DNA from: Paenibacillus alvei DSM 29
Lineage (GTDB): Bacteria; Bacillota; Bacilli; Paenibacillales; Paenibacillaceae
DNA length: 64,000 nucleotides
Assembly (NCBI RefSeq): GCF_000293805.1
Contig: NZ_AMBZ01000003.1
Location: 310,001-374,000, forward strand
Reading direction: 5' to 3'
The notes below the pieces were generated by a model that ran no database searches, was not told the DNA's origin, and saw only the letters and a program-made list of their open reading frames with translations. Of the stretch, positions 11,001 to 21,002 are shown in pieces. Position 1 is the first letter of the stretch. Every line of letters begins with the position of its first letter. A program made the position numbers and the translations under genes.

Positions 11001-11488
11001 AGTAACATTAGATGTATTGAAATAGTGTGAAGAATGGTGGGTTAGCTATTCTGGACAACGTTGAACAGTAACACTAGATGTATTGAAATTATGCGCCAGT
11101 AGGACCGGCAACCGAGAAACGTTCAGGTTGAACAGTAACATTAGATGTATTGAAATACTACTAATTGACCCGTGATAATCTCCTGCTTTCTTGTTGAACA
11201 GTAACATTAGATGTATTGAAATTACTCCTGGATTGCTTCGGTTACCCGGATCACGAGTGTTGAACAGTAACATTAGATGTATTGAAATTGGTTTGTGGGG
11301 ACGCATCAAGATAAATCCGAATGACGTTGAACAGTAACATTAGATGTATTGAAATACAATTGCGGGGCCGAGTTCGATCTTTTTACATCACTGTTGAACA
11401 ATAACATTAGATGTATTGAAATATCGTGGAATGGATATGGGGATGTAAGGGAAAGTTGGTTGAACAGTAACATTAGAAGTACAAAATT
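8094..11488 (+). CRISPR. Type I-B CRISPR array 1: 52 repeats, 51 spacers
   Basis: A 30-base direct repeat starting GTTGAACAGTAACATTAG and ending ATTGAAAT recurs 52 times with spacers of 33-37 bases. I located every copy by hand; first 8094-8123, last 11459-11488. The ATTGAAA(N) 3' end is typical of type I-B repeats and gives the 8-base crRNA 5' handle after Cas6 cleavage. Repeats are identical except at the distal end: copy at 11060 (T to C), copy at 11393 (G to A) and the last copy, whose final third has diverged. That decay and the upstream leader set the orientation as + strand. Two consecutive spacers, 10696-10731 and 10762-10797, are identical. Open frames on the minus strand across the array are shadows of the repeat. 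Spacer targets cannot be judged here. Confidence 0.99.
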
Positions 11489-11796
11489 AATAAAAGCGCC
11501 ACCTATACTGTAGCGCATTCTCCTTTTGAAGGATATTAGTTTTAAAGTTTTATATAAAGACAAAATGATTCTTCCTAACAGTTGTAAATAGTGGTACTAT
11601 AGTTATAGGAAAATCACACCATGTGTTACTGTTGATTTTAGAACATAATTTAAAGTCAAAAATTTCAATGCATCGCACGCTACAGTTAAATAATGAATAT
11701 TTAATTTGCTTTCATTCTATTGCTCTACTATATCGTTTCATTACTAGAGTCTGCAATAGGTAATAATATTCAATCTACTTAGGAGAGGGGAACGAT
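11489..11796 (+). promoter_or_regulatory. Array 1 trailer and upstream region of the cas operon
   Basis: No gene is visible in these 308 bases. A short GCGC-based hairpin near 11497-11520, followed by T-rich sequence, might end the array transcript. A weak promoter candidate for cas6 is TTGCTT at 11706-11711 with TATATC at 11729-11734 (17-base spacer). A strong ribosome binding site (GGAGAGGGG) ends the region just before cas6. Confidence 0.4.
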
Positions 11797-12500
11797 ATGT
11801 ACTTTGAATTAAAGGCGACGGTCATGCTGAAGCAGTCGGGACATTATTTGGAATGGCCTGAGCGTATAAGTGCTTGGATCGGAAGGGTCAGCTTGCATGA
11901 TCCCATGTTGAAACACTCACATTATGAAACCGCATACAAGCATTATGTGTATGGAGCACCTTATCCGAGAGAGAATGATGGAATCTACAAGAAAGGTAAA
12001 GTATATGTCATAGAAATACGGAGCTCAATTGAGCAGACGTTAAGACGTATCTCCGCTGCACTGCAAATAGAGAGTGGAGATGATTATCTCGAACTTCTCG
12101 CCGTATCAAGTGTAAATAGTAAACGATTAACGCATATTACAGAACTTACGACAGTGACTCCTGCAATTGTAACCATTGATAATAAGCCGTGGGTACCAGG
12201 TGGAGATATCGAACTATTGTTGAAGCAGGTGCACGCCAACGCTGAGAAAAACGTAACAGCTTGTTCCCGGATGAGCCGATTCGACTCGATTATTATTTTG
12301 CCGAAGGTATTCAGATATTGAATGGCAAGCCAATTGCTTATTGCTACAAAGGCCGCAAGCTGCTCGGCAACAAGTTCCGATTGTTTATTCGAGAGGATCC
12401 TTGGTCGCAGCAACTGGCGCATATCGTTCTTGGATCTGGCGCAGCTGAGAAGGGAGCCATTCTAGGGGCTGGTTTCTGTCTTGCCAAGGGTCTGAATTAA
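11797..12500 (+). CDS. cas6: Cas6 pre-crRNA endoribonuclease, frame broken once
   Basis: First gene of the cas operon, start ATG after GGAGAGGGGAACGAT. It cleaves repeat RNA of the pre-crRNA. The first frame runs to 12321, but the RAMP-like C-terminus, with DYYFAEGIQILNGKPIAY and the glycine-rich GAAEKGAILGAGFC, lies in another frame ending at 12500. Adding one A to the five-A run at 12247-12251 joins the two parts into a 234-residue protein (AEKKRNSLFPDEP), a normal Cas6 length. I therefore read it as one gene with a likely sequencing deletion; a real loss of Cas6 would abolish crRNA maturation for both arrays. cas8b follows 22 bases later. Family assignment rests on position, size and the glycine-rich loop. 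Confidence 0.85.
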
Positions 12501-12522
12501 TTGCTGAAAGGAGGGGCTGGAC

Positions 12523-14430
12523 TTGCTGCATGACGTATCAGATAGTTATTTGCTGGCCAAAGGAAAGTTTCCTAATATCGTCTTCGATTCTCACCAACCG
12601 AAAGAGGGTTTATATATCCGATTACGGCTTGATCAGAGCTGGGAACAGCAAGCTGAGCAATTCACTCAGAATCATATCATTATCCAAGCGAAGGACGATG
12701 CAGCACCGAATCAGCAACAATTGTATGATTGGTTTATCACACGGGATTACTATAGTTCACTTATTACAATGAACAAAGCAGTAGATCCGGGCAAACAAAT
12801 CCATAGCAATAATCCATTTGCACTGTATGCCAAACGCGAGGTGTTCTTGGGGGAGAAGCAGGGCAGCAACAAGTCTACCATGCAGGAGCATGTGAATCGA
12901 TTTTTGGATATGACGAAGCCGAATGAGATTCAGCAGAAGTGGAACAGTCTGCTCCCGAAAAAGTTACAAAAAGGTGCTGACGCGCTAACTCCTGATATCT
13001 TGTTCAGCAATACAGAATACGCAGCAGCATTGGAATATCTCATCAGTGACGAGCGAAGTGAACGTGTTGCTAGAGTTGCTGCATGGTACACGGACAATTT
13101 ACAACACTTGACGGAGTTTATTAAATCCATTGAATTTAGAAATTACATAAAACTGTTCTTCATTTCTACGCAAGATGACCACACCTTAGAATCACAACGA
13201 TGTGAGCAAATGTATAGGCTAGAGCACCTCCTTTATACCATTCCGAAAATATATAACAGCAATGATTATAACCAAATAGTTGATGGGCAATTAGTTGGAT
13301 TGCCGAGCTTCAACGTCAGCATGAATAGTAAAAAGCCATATCTTGAACATAAAAGTATGCGCGTGCAGGTTCCTATCCGTGTATCCCTTCAGGACGCTAT
13401 TTTAATCAAGCGCGCATCGGAATGGCTTCTGTCAAAACCGAAAAATGTGATGAACAAGCTTTCTTACGTGAAGGACTTCACTTTATCATTCACCGCTAAA
13501 CCTGAAGGCGCTTATCATGTCTATATAGACGGGAAAGAAAATGAAGTGCTGGATTATGAAAACGTTCCATTCCCTACGGAAGTTTCAGTAAAAATCAGTA
13601 TTAACAATGTATTGGGGATTACGATGGGGAAAGAGAAAATGAGAAAAGAATATCCCCGTATCGAGAATGTCGAGCAGCTGCAGCGAGAAATTAGCCGCTA
13701 TTTCTTCAGGGGGCGCATGAATGAACAGTTTGTGCGTGCTGAACCAAAGCCAAAGAGCAATGAGTTCACTTCCATTATGGCTGCGTTGTTCATACAGAGC
13801 AGACAAGCTTTTCATGACTGGTTGTATAAAGGGACGGAGATCACAATTCGTCCGCTTTTCGCACGTACTACCTTGCGGCTCATTCAGGAGCAACTGATGT
13901 ATGTGGAACCTGTCGGACAGAACAATGGGTATTCGCTTGACTTGCGCTGGCTTGCAGATGCCATGAACTTTAGGCTGTCGTTAATATCTTATTTAGAACG
14001 AAATGAAGGAGGAATGACTGTGTCAGACCGGATTGCTGAAGTGATGAAATCGTTAAAGACGAAGCTGGAAGCGGGGAACAGTGGTTGTATCTGTAGCAAT
14101 GATAACGAATATTATTTCCTAGTGGGGCAACTTGCCTATTACTTGAAAAGTCAATCGGAGACTCAGCAAAAAACAGGGGAGTTATTAGGGCCATTCCTGA
14201 TGGCCAAACGAAGTGAGCAGATGAAGGTTCGCTTGCAAGAAGCCTATATTCTGCATAAGCACAAGATTGGACTTCAACATGTGAAGTTCAATCGGGCATT
14301 TTCAAGTGTGTTTGGTTATGTACCAGATGCTGATATGGATGAAGATGGGATGGAGATGTTTATGGCTGGCTTGTTCGCAGATAACTGGTTCTATGAGAAA
14401 AACGATAAATCTAGCAATTCCGAAGATTAA
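12523..14430 (+). CDS. cas8b: Cas8b (Csh1-type) large subunit of type I-B Cascade
   Basis: A 635-residue protein starting at TTG, chosen because AAAGGAGGGG lies just before it; the nearby ATG at 12530 is out of frame. Position between cas6 and cas7 and length fit Cas8b1/Csh1, the large Cascade subunit that recognises the PAM and helps recruit Cas3. The C-terminal part has the family-like motif FLVGQLAYYLKSQS after GCICSNDNEYY, and an acidic tail. The family diverges strongly, so the call rests on gene order plus this motif. Stop is 24 bases before cas7, with a clear site (GAGGAGGAG) between them. Confidence 0.85.
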   Translation: MLHDVSDSYLLAKGKFPNIVFDSHQPKEGLYIRLRLDQSWEQQAEQFTQNHIIIQAKDDAAPNQQQLYDWFITRDYYSSLITMNKAVDPGKQIHSNNPFALYAKREVFLGEKQGSNKSTMQEHVNRFLDMTKPNEIQQKWNSLLPKKLQKGADALTPDILFSNTEYAAALEYLISDERSERVARVAAWYTDNLQHLTEFIKSIEFRNYIKLFFISTQDDHTLESQRCEQMYRLEHLLYTIPKIYNSNDYNQIVDGQLVGLPSFNVSMNSKKPYLEHKSMRVQVPIRVSLQDAILIKRASEWLLSKPKNVMNKLSYVKDFTLSFTAKPEGAYHVYIDGKENEVLDYENVPFPTEVSVKISINNVLGITMGKEKMRKEYPRIENVEQLQREISRYFFRGRMNEQFVRAEPKPKSNEFTSIMAALFIQSRQAFHDWLYKGTEITIRPLFARTTLRLIQEQLMYVEPVGQNNGYSLDLRWLADAMNFRLSLISYLERNEGGMTVSDRIAEVMKSLKTKLEAGNSGCICSNDNEYYFLVGQLAYYLKSQSETQQKTGELLGPFLMAKRSEQMKVRLQEAYILHKHKIGLQHVKFNRAFSSVFGYVPDADMDEDGMEMFMAGLFADNWFYEKNDKSSNSED

Positions 14431-14454
14431 TTAGTTGCTGAGGAGGAGATTGCA

Positions 14455-15443
14455 ATGGCAAAGAAAAATAACCGGGTTGTAGGGTTAGTTGGAATTGTAA
14501 GCAGAATGGCAAATTGGAATGCGGATTTTTCAGGTCATCCGAAAACGATTAGCAATGGACAAATTTTCGGAAGTGACAAAGCGTTTAAATATAGCATCAA
14601 GCGATATTGGGAGGAAGAAGGCCATAAAGTGCTGTATATCCGCTCCTATAAGATGGCGGCTGGAAAGGGGAAAGAGGCGGATAAATTACAGCCTCGCTCA
14701 CTTGATGAGCGCTATGAAGAATTATTTGGAGAGAAAGTATCTTCAAGCTCATCAGAAGTATTAACTCGGTTATTTCAGTGTATAGATGTTATGAATTTTG
14801 GCGCTACATTTGCGGTAAAAGAACAAAATATTGGCCTTGCAGGTGCTGTTCAGATTGGACAAGGATTCAATAAATGGGGGAGAACTTCTGTTGAAGTACA
14901 GGACATTCTATCGCCGTTCCGTAATTCGAATGAAAAAAGCGCTGACAAGGATGCTACTTCAATCGGTAAAAAGACGACAGTAGATGAGGCACACTACATC
15001 TATCCATTTTCCGTGAATCCGAAGCATTATGATCATTATTTGGAGCTTCAAGGCATGGAAGAATTCGAAGGATACACAGAAGAAGCGTACGAAGCCTTCA
15101 AGCAAGGAGCATTGATCGGAGCAACGATGCAGAATACGAATAGCAAGTCGGGGGCGGAGAATGCTTTTGCCTTATTTATCGAGTTCAAAGCAGATGTCCC
15201 GGCTTACATGCCGAATCTTGATCCATATGTTTCTGTTAGAAAAATAAAGACCAAACGATTTACGATTTAACAGCTATTGAATCTCTATTATCCGATGCAG
15301 ATGATTGGATAGAACGCGTAGAAGTATATGTAAATCCTTATGCGGCGGATGTCAAACTAGCATATCCTCGGGCGAATTTCTTTAATATTTTTACACGGAA
15401 AGCGATTGTTCGGGAGAAACAGGAGATGGCTAGTCAGCGATAG
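14455..15443 (+). CDS. cas7: Cas7 (Csh2-type) Cascade backbone protein, frame broken near the 3' end
   Basis: The first 271 residues (14455-15270) are a typical type I-B Cas7: an N-terminal RVVGLVGIVSRMANWNADFSG, then DVMNFGATFAVKEQNIGLAGAVQIGQG and a region around NTNSKSGAENAFALFIEF. Cas7 coats the crRNA spacer along Cascade. The frame ends early at KTKRFTI, but the expected C-terminus continues in another frame (KDQTIYDLTAIESLL to QEMASQR) up to 15443. One added A in the five-A run at 15240-15244 restores a protein of about 329 residues. The corrected stop sits directly on the cas5 ribosome binding site, supporting this reading. Confidence 0.9.
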
Positions 15444-15454
15444 GAGGGACAACG

Positions 15455-16255
15455 ATGAGAGCACTCCGATTCGAGCTTAGTGGCGAAACTGCTTTTTTCA
15501 AGAAGCCAGATGTAAATGTCCATGCCTATTTTACTTATAGTCACATTCATAAGGTTGCATTATATGGATTGCTTGGCGCAATTATCGGTCTTAGCGGATA
15601 CGCTCGGCAGCATGAGCGTAATAGGATGAGGTCTACAGGTTCAAAGGCAGATGAAAGTGAAATTGCAATCTTCCCGGAATTTTATGAAGTGCTTCGGGAT
15701 ACTAGAGTCAGTATTGTTCCACATGGAGATCGCGGATATTTTTCTAAAAAAATTCAAATCTTTAACAATACAGTAGGTTATGCAAGCCAAGAAGCAGGCG
15801 GAGTATTGAATGTACGAGAGCAATGGATTGAGCGTCCGCATTGGACTGTCTATATAGCGGACTGTAAGGGGTTATCAGATCAGGTATTTGAAAAACTAGC
15901 TGATTATATATTGAACTCCAAAGCGGAGTTCATGCCGTACTTAGGAAAAAATGATCACCCCGCCACTATCTCGAAGCCATGCTTAATCGAATTGGAACAG
16001 TTGGATGAGGCCCCGTATTATATAGATTCTTTACGGGCAGCCCACATTGGATGTGATGCTCGTGGAACTATTAAAAATAGAGGGCTGCAGAGTTACTTTC
16101 AGGAACATATGCCTGTAGGCTTGAATGCAGCCAATAATGGATATGTCACGCAACCGTTGGTGTATACCAATCAAGAGATTGATCCGGATACCTTGAAGGA
16201 ATCCGATTGGAGCAGACTATATGCAGATGGTGATCAAACATTGTATTTTCTATAA
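15455..16255 (+). CDS. cas5: Cas5 (type I-B) Cascade subunit
   Basis: A 266-residue protein whose ATG follows TAGGAGGGACAACG; the site overlaps the corrected cas7 stop. The N-terminus MRALRFELSGETAFFKKPDVN and the following HKVALYGLLGAIIGLSGYAR match the RAMP-like start of Cas5 of the Cas5h/Cas5b group. Cas5 caps the 5' handle of the crRNA and contacts Cas8b. The gene is intact. The next gene, cas3, begins 79 bases later with its own strong site. Confidence 0.9.
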   Translation: MRALRFELSGETAFFKKPDVNVHAYFTYSHIHKVALYGLLGAIIGLSGYARQHERNRMRSTGSKADESEIAIFPEFYEVLRDTRVSIVPHGDRGYFSKKIQIFNNTVGYASQEAGGVLNVREQWIERPHWTVYIADCKGLSDQVFEKLADYILNSKAEFMPYLGKNDHPATISKPCLIELEQLDEAPYYIDSLRAAHIGCDARGTIKNRGLQSYFQEHMPVGLNAANNGYVTQPLVYTNQEIDPDTLKESDWSRLYADGDQTLYFL

Positions 16256-16334
16256 TTGAGCATCATATGCACGCACAGCTGGAAAGGGTGTTCGAATCCT
16301 TTTCAGCTGTTCTTTGTACGAAGGAGGTATTGAA

Positions 16335-19013
16335 ATGCCGACGGATATGCACATCGCGAAGTGGCTAACAGATGAAGCGAGAGGAAAACTGCATGCACAT
16401 CGTCCAAATGATGAGAGTCCACGCGCAGCAGAGACACTTGAGGAGCATAGTGATCTCGTTATGCATTATGCAGAGATGCTATTGGCCAATAATGGAGCAG
16501 GCGAAGCTGTGGAACGGGCAATTAAGCTTCTGAAAATTGACGGAGAAGAATTGAGTGAATCTGTAAGGGACACCGTTCGGAGATATTTTGAACAGGCGAT
16601 CTATCTTCACGACCTTGGAAAGTTAAATCCAGCGTTTCAGTGGAAGAAGATGAAGAACGGAGTGGTAGGACAGCGTGGCAAGCTGGGAAACAGTCACCAT
16701 TCCTTGTTATCTTCGGTATTGTATCTACATATATATTTGTCTGAATTACGAATGAAGGAACAATCAGGCGAATTATCTTCAGGCAAGCGCCGCAACAAGA
16801 AGATATTCGCTTTTTTGCGTCATATTCTGTATGTATTTGCTTATGCAATTTCCCGTCATCATACCTATTTAGGTGATTTGGAGGAACCTGCTGGCGATCA
16901 ATTAACTGTATTTGAAAAAGATATTCAGCGCATGCATGAACTTGTTCGAGAGAACCCTGATTATGTGTTCTACTATCGGCAGAAAGATTCCTTACTGCAG
17001 AACGAAGCTTTATTTCAAGATATTGTGGCAGCCAGAAATGAACGATTTACTGATATGCACCCGCCATTTCCGATGTACATCCTTGTCAAGCTCCTGTATT
17101 CCATTTTGGTATCGTCAGATTTTCGTGCTGCTTATCATTATGCAGAGCAAAAAACTGTTGAGTTGCAGTATTTCGGGAAAGGGTTTCTCCTTCAGCCAGT
17201 CATTGATGCCTATCGGCGGGGCGAAATATACAAAGGAATCATGCGCTATCAGCAAAATCCGGAAACTTCGGAAATAAGCGAGATGAACCGTTTGCGCGCT
17301 ATGCTGTTTTTAGAAACGGATAAACGATTGCTGGACAATATCAACGAATACATCTTTTATCTTGAAGCCCCTACCGGATCGGGAAAGACCAATATGTCGA
17401 TTAATCTTGCCTTACAATTGCTTAATAGCAATGTAAGTCTTAATAAACTAATTTATGTGTTTCCTTTCAATTCGCTCATCGAACAAACCAAGAAAACCTT
17501 GGATGATGTGTTTGCTCCAATAGCGTCTAATCAGTACAAAATCGAAGTTATTAACTCGATTACACCTATGGTTACCGTCTCCGAACAGGAAGCGGTAGAG
17601 GGAAAAGATGAGAATAAACGCGAACCAGACTTTGATTATAAATCGATTCTTCTACAGCGTCAGTTGCTTCAATACCCAGTGACTTTAACCTCACACGTTA
17701 ATCTGTTCAGTTATTTATTTGGAACGGGAAGAGAGTCGAATTTGGCATTTGCCCATCTGTGCAACAGTGTCATTGTTCTAGATGAAATACAGAGCTATCG
17801 AAACGTATTGTGGAAGGAGATCATTCACTTTCTGAGGTCTTTTGCAGAGATTTTGAACATGAAGATCATTATTATGTCTGCCACATTGCCGCAATTGGAT
17901 CACTTGTTGGAACGAACAGATGAGAACAAGTGTGCAGAGACGTATTCCTTGGTACATAGCAGGGAGAATTACTTTACTCATCCGCTCTTTCGTGATCGGG
18001 TACAGCTTCATTTCGAATATTTAGCAGATGGAAGAATCGATATGGAGCGATTGTTGGATCAAGTCGTTGAGATATTTCAGGAACGTAAGCAGCGGGGAAA
18101 AAGCAACCGCATCTTGATCGAGTTTATTAGTAAGAACTCAGCACGCATTTTCTATGATATGATTCGTCAACAGGTAGGCATGTCTGTCTATGAATTAACA
18201 GGTGACGATAGCCACTTTTATCGCAATGAGCTGTTGAAGTTGTTAGGCAAAGACGCGGACGGAAACTTTCACTTGCAAGAGGTAATTGTAGTAGCTACCC
18301 AAGTGATTGAAGCGGGTGTGGACATTGATATGGATGTCGGCTTCAAAGATATTTCATTGCTAGACAGTGAAGAACAATTTCTTGGGCGTATTAATCGCTC
18401 CTGTAATCGAGCGGATTGCCATGCCTTTTTCTTTGATATGGACAAGGCGAATATGATCTATCGCAGTGATTGGCGTACAGAGTATGATCTCCATCATGCA
18501 AACTATCAACAAATGCTGCGTCATAAGGACTTTCAAGAGTTCTATCAGTTGAATATGAGGCGAATTCTGGAGTCTCGTCAGCGAGCGGATCAGAACAATT
18601 GGAATTATTTCATCAATGACGTGCAGTGTCTGAACTTCCCGGCAATACAACGACATATGGAGCTTATACCCGATAAGAACGTTTCTTTATTTCTTAACTA
18701 TAATTTGGATACAGAAGAGGGTAAATTATGCGGTGAAAGCGTATGGAGAGACTATGTTCGTCTAGTTAGCGATCGACAGATGGATTACTCTGAGCGAATG
18801 GTCAGATTATCTATTGTAAGGCAGCAGATGAACTATTTTACTTACACGTATCGTGTTGTGAATGGAGAAACTCCGCGCATATATACGGAGCGAATCGGAT
18901 CGCTGTATTATGTTCCGAATGGAGAGGAATATATGGATTGGAATGAGCAGACGCGTTCGATGAAGTTCAATCGATTCGCATATGAGCAGGCTGAGAGGGG
19001 GCCTCTTCTATGA
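16335..19013 (+). CDS. cas3: Cas3 HD nuclease-helicase
   Basis: An 892-residue single-chain Cas3. The start at 16335 follows AAGGAGGTATTGAA; the TTG at 16314 precedes that site and is rejected. The HD nuclease half shows EEHSD, YLHDLGK (about residues 90-96), NSHHS and SRHH. The helicase half shows Walker A APTGSGKT (near 345), Walker B VLDEIQSY (near 482), MSATLP and a motif VI-like QFLGRINRSCNR. Cas3 is recruited by target-bound Cascade and degrades the displaced strand 3' to 5'. All key motifs are present, so interference should be active if cas6 and cas7 are intact. The stop overlaps the cas4 start by four bases. Confidence 0.96.
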   Translation: MPTDMHIAKWLTDEARGKLHAHRPNDESPRAAETLEEHSDLVMHYAEMLLANNGAGEAVERAIKLLKIDGEELSESVRDTVRRYFEQAIYLHDLGKLNPAFQWKKMKNGVVGQRGKLGNSHHSLLSSVLYLHIYLSELRMKEQSGELSSGKRRNKKIFAFLRHILYVFAYAISRHHTYLGDLEEPAGDQLTVFEKDIQRMHELVRENPDYVFYYRQKDSLLQNEALFQDIVAARNERFTDMHPPFPMYILVKLLYSILVSSDFRAAYHYAEQKTVELQYFGKGFLLQPVIDAYRRGEIYKGIMRYQQNPETSEISEMNRLRAMLFLETDKRLLDNINEYIFYLEAPTGSGKTNMSINLALQLLNSNVSLNKLIYVFPFNSLIEQTKKTLDDVFAPIASNQYKIEVINSITPMVTVSEQEAVEGKDENKREPDFDYKSILLQRQLLQYPVTLTSHVNLFSYLFGTGRESNLAFAHLCNSVIVLDEIQSYRNVLWKEIIHFLRSFAEILNMKIIIMSATLPQLDHLLERTDENKCAETYSLVHSRENYFTHPLFRDRVQLHFEYLADGRIDMERLLDQVVEIFQERKQRGKSNRILIEFISKNSARIFYDMIRQQVGMSVYELTGDDSHFYRNELLKLLGKDADGNFHLQEVIVVATQVIEAGVDIDMDVGFKDISLLDSEEQFLGRINRSCNRADCHAFFFDMDKANMIYRSDWRTEYDLHHANYQQMLRHKDFQEFYQLNMRRILESRQRADQNNWNYFINDVQCLNFPAIQRHMELIPDKNVSLFLNYNLDTEEGKLCGESVWRDYVRLVSDRQMDYSERMVRLSIVRQQMNYFTYTYRVVNGETPRIYTERIGSLYYVPNGEEYMDWNEQTRSMKFNRFAYEQAERGPLL

Positions 19014-19504
19014 AGATAACGGGAACGATGGTGAACTATTATGTACACTGCCGCAGACAATGTTGGCTGTTCGCAAATGGTGTAAAGTTGGAGGATGATA
19101 GCGAAGATGTGCGAATCGGCAAGATTATGCATGAGTTGCAAAGCGAAGGCAAACAAAATCGGGAAGTAGCAATTGAAGGCATTAAGGTAGACAAGCTTAC
19201 GGATTGTTATGTGACAGAAATAAAGAAATCTGATGCAGATGTTGAGGCTACGAAATGGCAGACACTTTATTATATGTATGTTCTAAAGCAAAAAGGAATG
19301 GAGCGCAAAGGAATGCTTCAGTTTATCGAACGGAATAAAGGAACGAGCAGGACGATTGAACTGGAGCTCGATGCGAAGACGGAGGAAGAGCTAGTAATAA
19401 TGCTGAAAGAGTTAGAGGCATATATTCATCAAGAACGGCCAGATAAGGCTGTTGAAGATAAGAAATGCAAACGTTGTGCTTATTACGCTTACTGTTTTCT
19501 TTAA
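19010..19504 (+). CDS. cas4: Cas4 RecB-like exonuclease of spacer adaptation
   Basis: A 164-residue protein with the four cysteines expected for an Fe-S cluster: HCRRQC near the N-terminus and CKRCAYYAYC at the C-terminus. Between them are the RecB-nuclease EIKKS motif and QTLYYMY. Cas4 trims prespacers and sets PAM choice and orientation together with Cas1-Cas2. ATGA overlap with cas3 suggests coupled translation. Intact and of normal length. Confidence 0.93.
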   Translation: MKITGTMVNYYVHCRRQCWLFANGVKLEDDSEDVRIGKIMHELQSEGKQNREVAIEGIKVDKLTDCYVTEIKKSDADVEATKWQTLYYMYVLKQKGMERKGMLQFIERNKGTSRTIELELDAKTEEELVIMLKELEAYIHQERPDKAVEDKKCKRCAYYAYCFL

Positions 19505-19521
19505 ACATGGGAGGGGAATAC

Positions 19522-20538
19522 ATGTCTAGAAACAAGTCTGCTTCTTCAACAAGATATATTCGAACTCCAGGGACACTGGGAAGAGAGGATAACTCTTTAA
19601 CCTTTCGCAATGAGAAAGGAATTATTCATTTGCCGATTCATGGAATTAAGGAACTCTACTTGTTAAATGAAATATCGCTGAACAGTAAGCTGTTTTCATT
19701 TTTATCAGCTGCAGGAATAACCGTTCACTTTTTTGATTATTATGGTCACTTTAGAGGCACCTTTTATCCGAAAGAAGCGAGGGTTAGCGGGAAAGTGAAG
19801 CTTTTACAGGCTAAGGCTTGTTTGGAACGAAGGATGCCAATTGCAAAAGCATTTGTTTTAGCGATTGCGCTTAACATTCACGAAGTGCTCTATCATTATT
19901 ATAAACATGGGAATAAGGAGATCAAGCCTTATTTGGATTGGTTAAAGCAAGATGTTCCTCGCCTGTTGGACAAAATTAATGATATTTCCCGTCTTCTTAG
20001 TGTGGAAGGTGAGATATGGCGCCGATTTTATGATACTTTCAAGACATTTCTACCTGAGGAATTTAAAATGAACAAGCGGGTTAAGCGACCGCCAGATAAT
20101 CCTTTAAACGCCATGATTAGCTTTGGGAATATGATATTGTATACGAAAACGATAACTCAAATATATCATACTCATCTCGATCAGAGCATTAGCTTTTTAC
20201 ATGAACCAAGTGACCGAAGGTTCTCTTTAAGTCTTGATTTATCAGAACCTTTTAAGCCGTTACTAGTATACCGAACGATTTTTGAACTCGTAAACAATCG
20301 TAGAATTCAAGTAGGAAAGCATTTTGAGAAAAAGTATAATTATTGCCTTCTTAATGATGCGGGGCGAGATGTTTTTATAACAGCGTTAGAGGAGCGGATG
20401 GAGCAAGTATTCGATCATGGAACATTAAAAAGAAAGATAAGCTATTTAACCGCAATAAAGTATGATGCGTATAAATTAAAAAAACATATTGTTGAAGAAA
20501 CACCGTTTATGCCTTTTCTTCTTAAAGAACGGAGATGA
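19522..20538 (+). CDS. cas1: Cas1 integrase
   Basis: 338 residues from the ATG at 19522, which follows GGGAGGGGAATAC; the longer upstream frame overlaps cas4 and is rejected. Cas1 is the metal-dependent integrase that inserts spacers at the leader end. The conserved catalytic blocks are present: VEGEIWRRFYDTF (Glu), HTHLDQSISFLHEP (His) and LDLSEPFKPLLVYR (acidic). Six bases separate it from cas2. Confidence 0.96.
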   Translation: MSRNKSASSTRYIRTPGTLGREDNSLTFRNEKGIIHLPIHGIKELYLLNEISLNSKLFSFLSAAGITVHFFDYYGHFRGTFYPKEARVSGKVKLLQAKACLERRMPIAKAFVLAIALNIHEVLYHYYKHGNKEIKPYLDWLKQDVPRLLDKINDISRLLSVEGEIWRRFYDTFKTFLPEEFKMNKRVKRPPDNPLNAMISFGNMILYTKTITQIYHTHLDQSISFLHEPSDRRFSLSLDLSEPFKPLLVYRTIFELVNNRRIQVGKHFEKKYNYCLLNDAGRDVFITALEERMEQVFDHGTLKRKISYLTAIKYDAYKLKKHIVEETPFMPFLLKERR

Positions 20539-20544
20539 GCGAGG

Positions 20545-20826
20545 ATGGGGAAGAACTATAACTATGTCATTTTAGTTTATGATATCGGAGAAAAGCGTGT
20601 AGGACGCGTATTTAAAATATGCAAAAAATATCTGGTACATTTTCAGAAATCAGTGTTTCGTGGAGCGATTACACCTGCAAATTTATTGAAATTGCGAGGT
20701 GAATTGAAGAAGGAAATTGATAAAGAATCTGATTTTGTAGCGATATTCAAAATGACTGGTGACTACGTGTTTGATGAAGAGATTATTGGGGTTAGATTGA
20801 ACAATTCTGAGTCTTTACTACTCTAA
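20545..20826 (+). CDS. cas2: Cas2 adaptation protein
   Basis: 93 residues with the ferredoxin-like Cas2 start NYNYVILVYDIGEKRVGRVFK; the Asp in VYDI is the conserved residue. It forms the Cas1-Cas2 integration complex. It is the last gene of the operon, and its TAA stop is directly followed by the first conserved block of the second CRISPR leader. Confidence 0.95.
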   Translation: MGKNYNYVILVYDIGEKRVGRVFKICKKYLVHFQKSVFRGAITPANLLKLRGELKKEIDKESDFVAIFKMTGDYVFDEEIIGVRLNNSESLLL

Positions 20827-21002
20827 TTTTCCCAACCTCTTTCGTACATATAATCGATAGAACCTTAGTGCTACAAGGGATTAGGGAGATTATTGACACG
20901 TTATATCATGATTCACTCATAGTTGGGAAATAAATAGCGAAAGCCGCTTGGCTGTAGTAAAATCGACTTATTCAAAGACTAGAAAAACCTGATTTTACTA
21001 GG
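20827..21002 (+). promoter_or_regulatory. Leader of CRISPR array 2
   Basis: Homologous to the array 1 leader. TTTTCCCAACC lies at 20827-20837, TTGACA at 20893-20898, and AGTTGGGAAAT at 20921-20931. They lie 176, 110 and 82 bases before the first repeat, against 177, 111 and 82 in array 1. The last 70 bases keep TGTAGTAAAAT, GAAAAACCTGATTT and CTAGG. Sequence between these blocks differs, so the blocks are probably under selection. Confidence 0.8.

Noticed and set aside
8456..11563. Many minus-strand open frames across CRISPR array 1 with repeated NFNTSNVTVQ and ISIHLMLLFN peptides
   Set aside because: They are the antisense of the 30-base repeat; the period is the repeat-spacer unit, and no ribosome sites or protein features exist.
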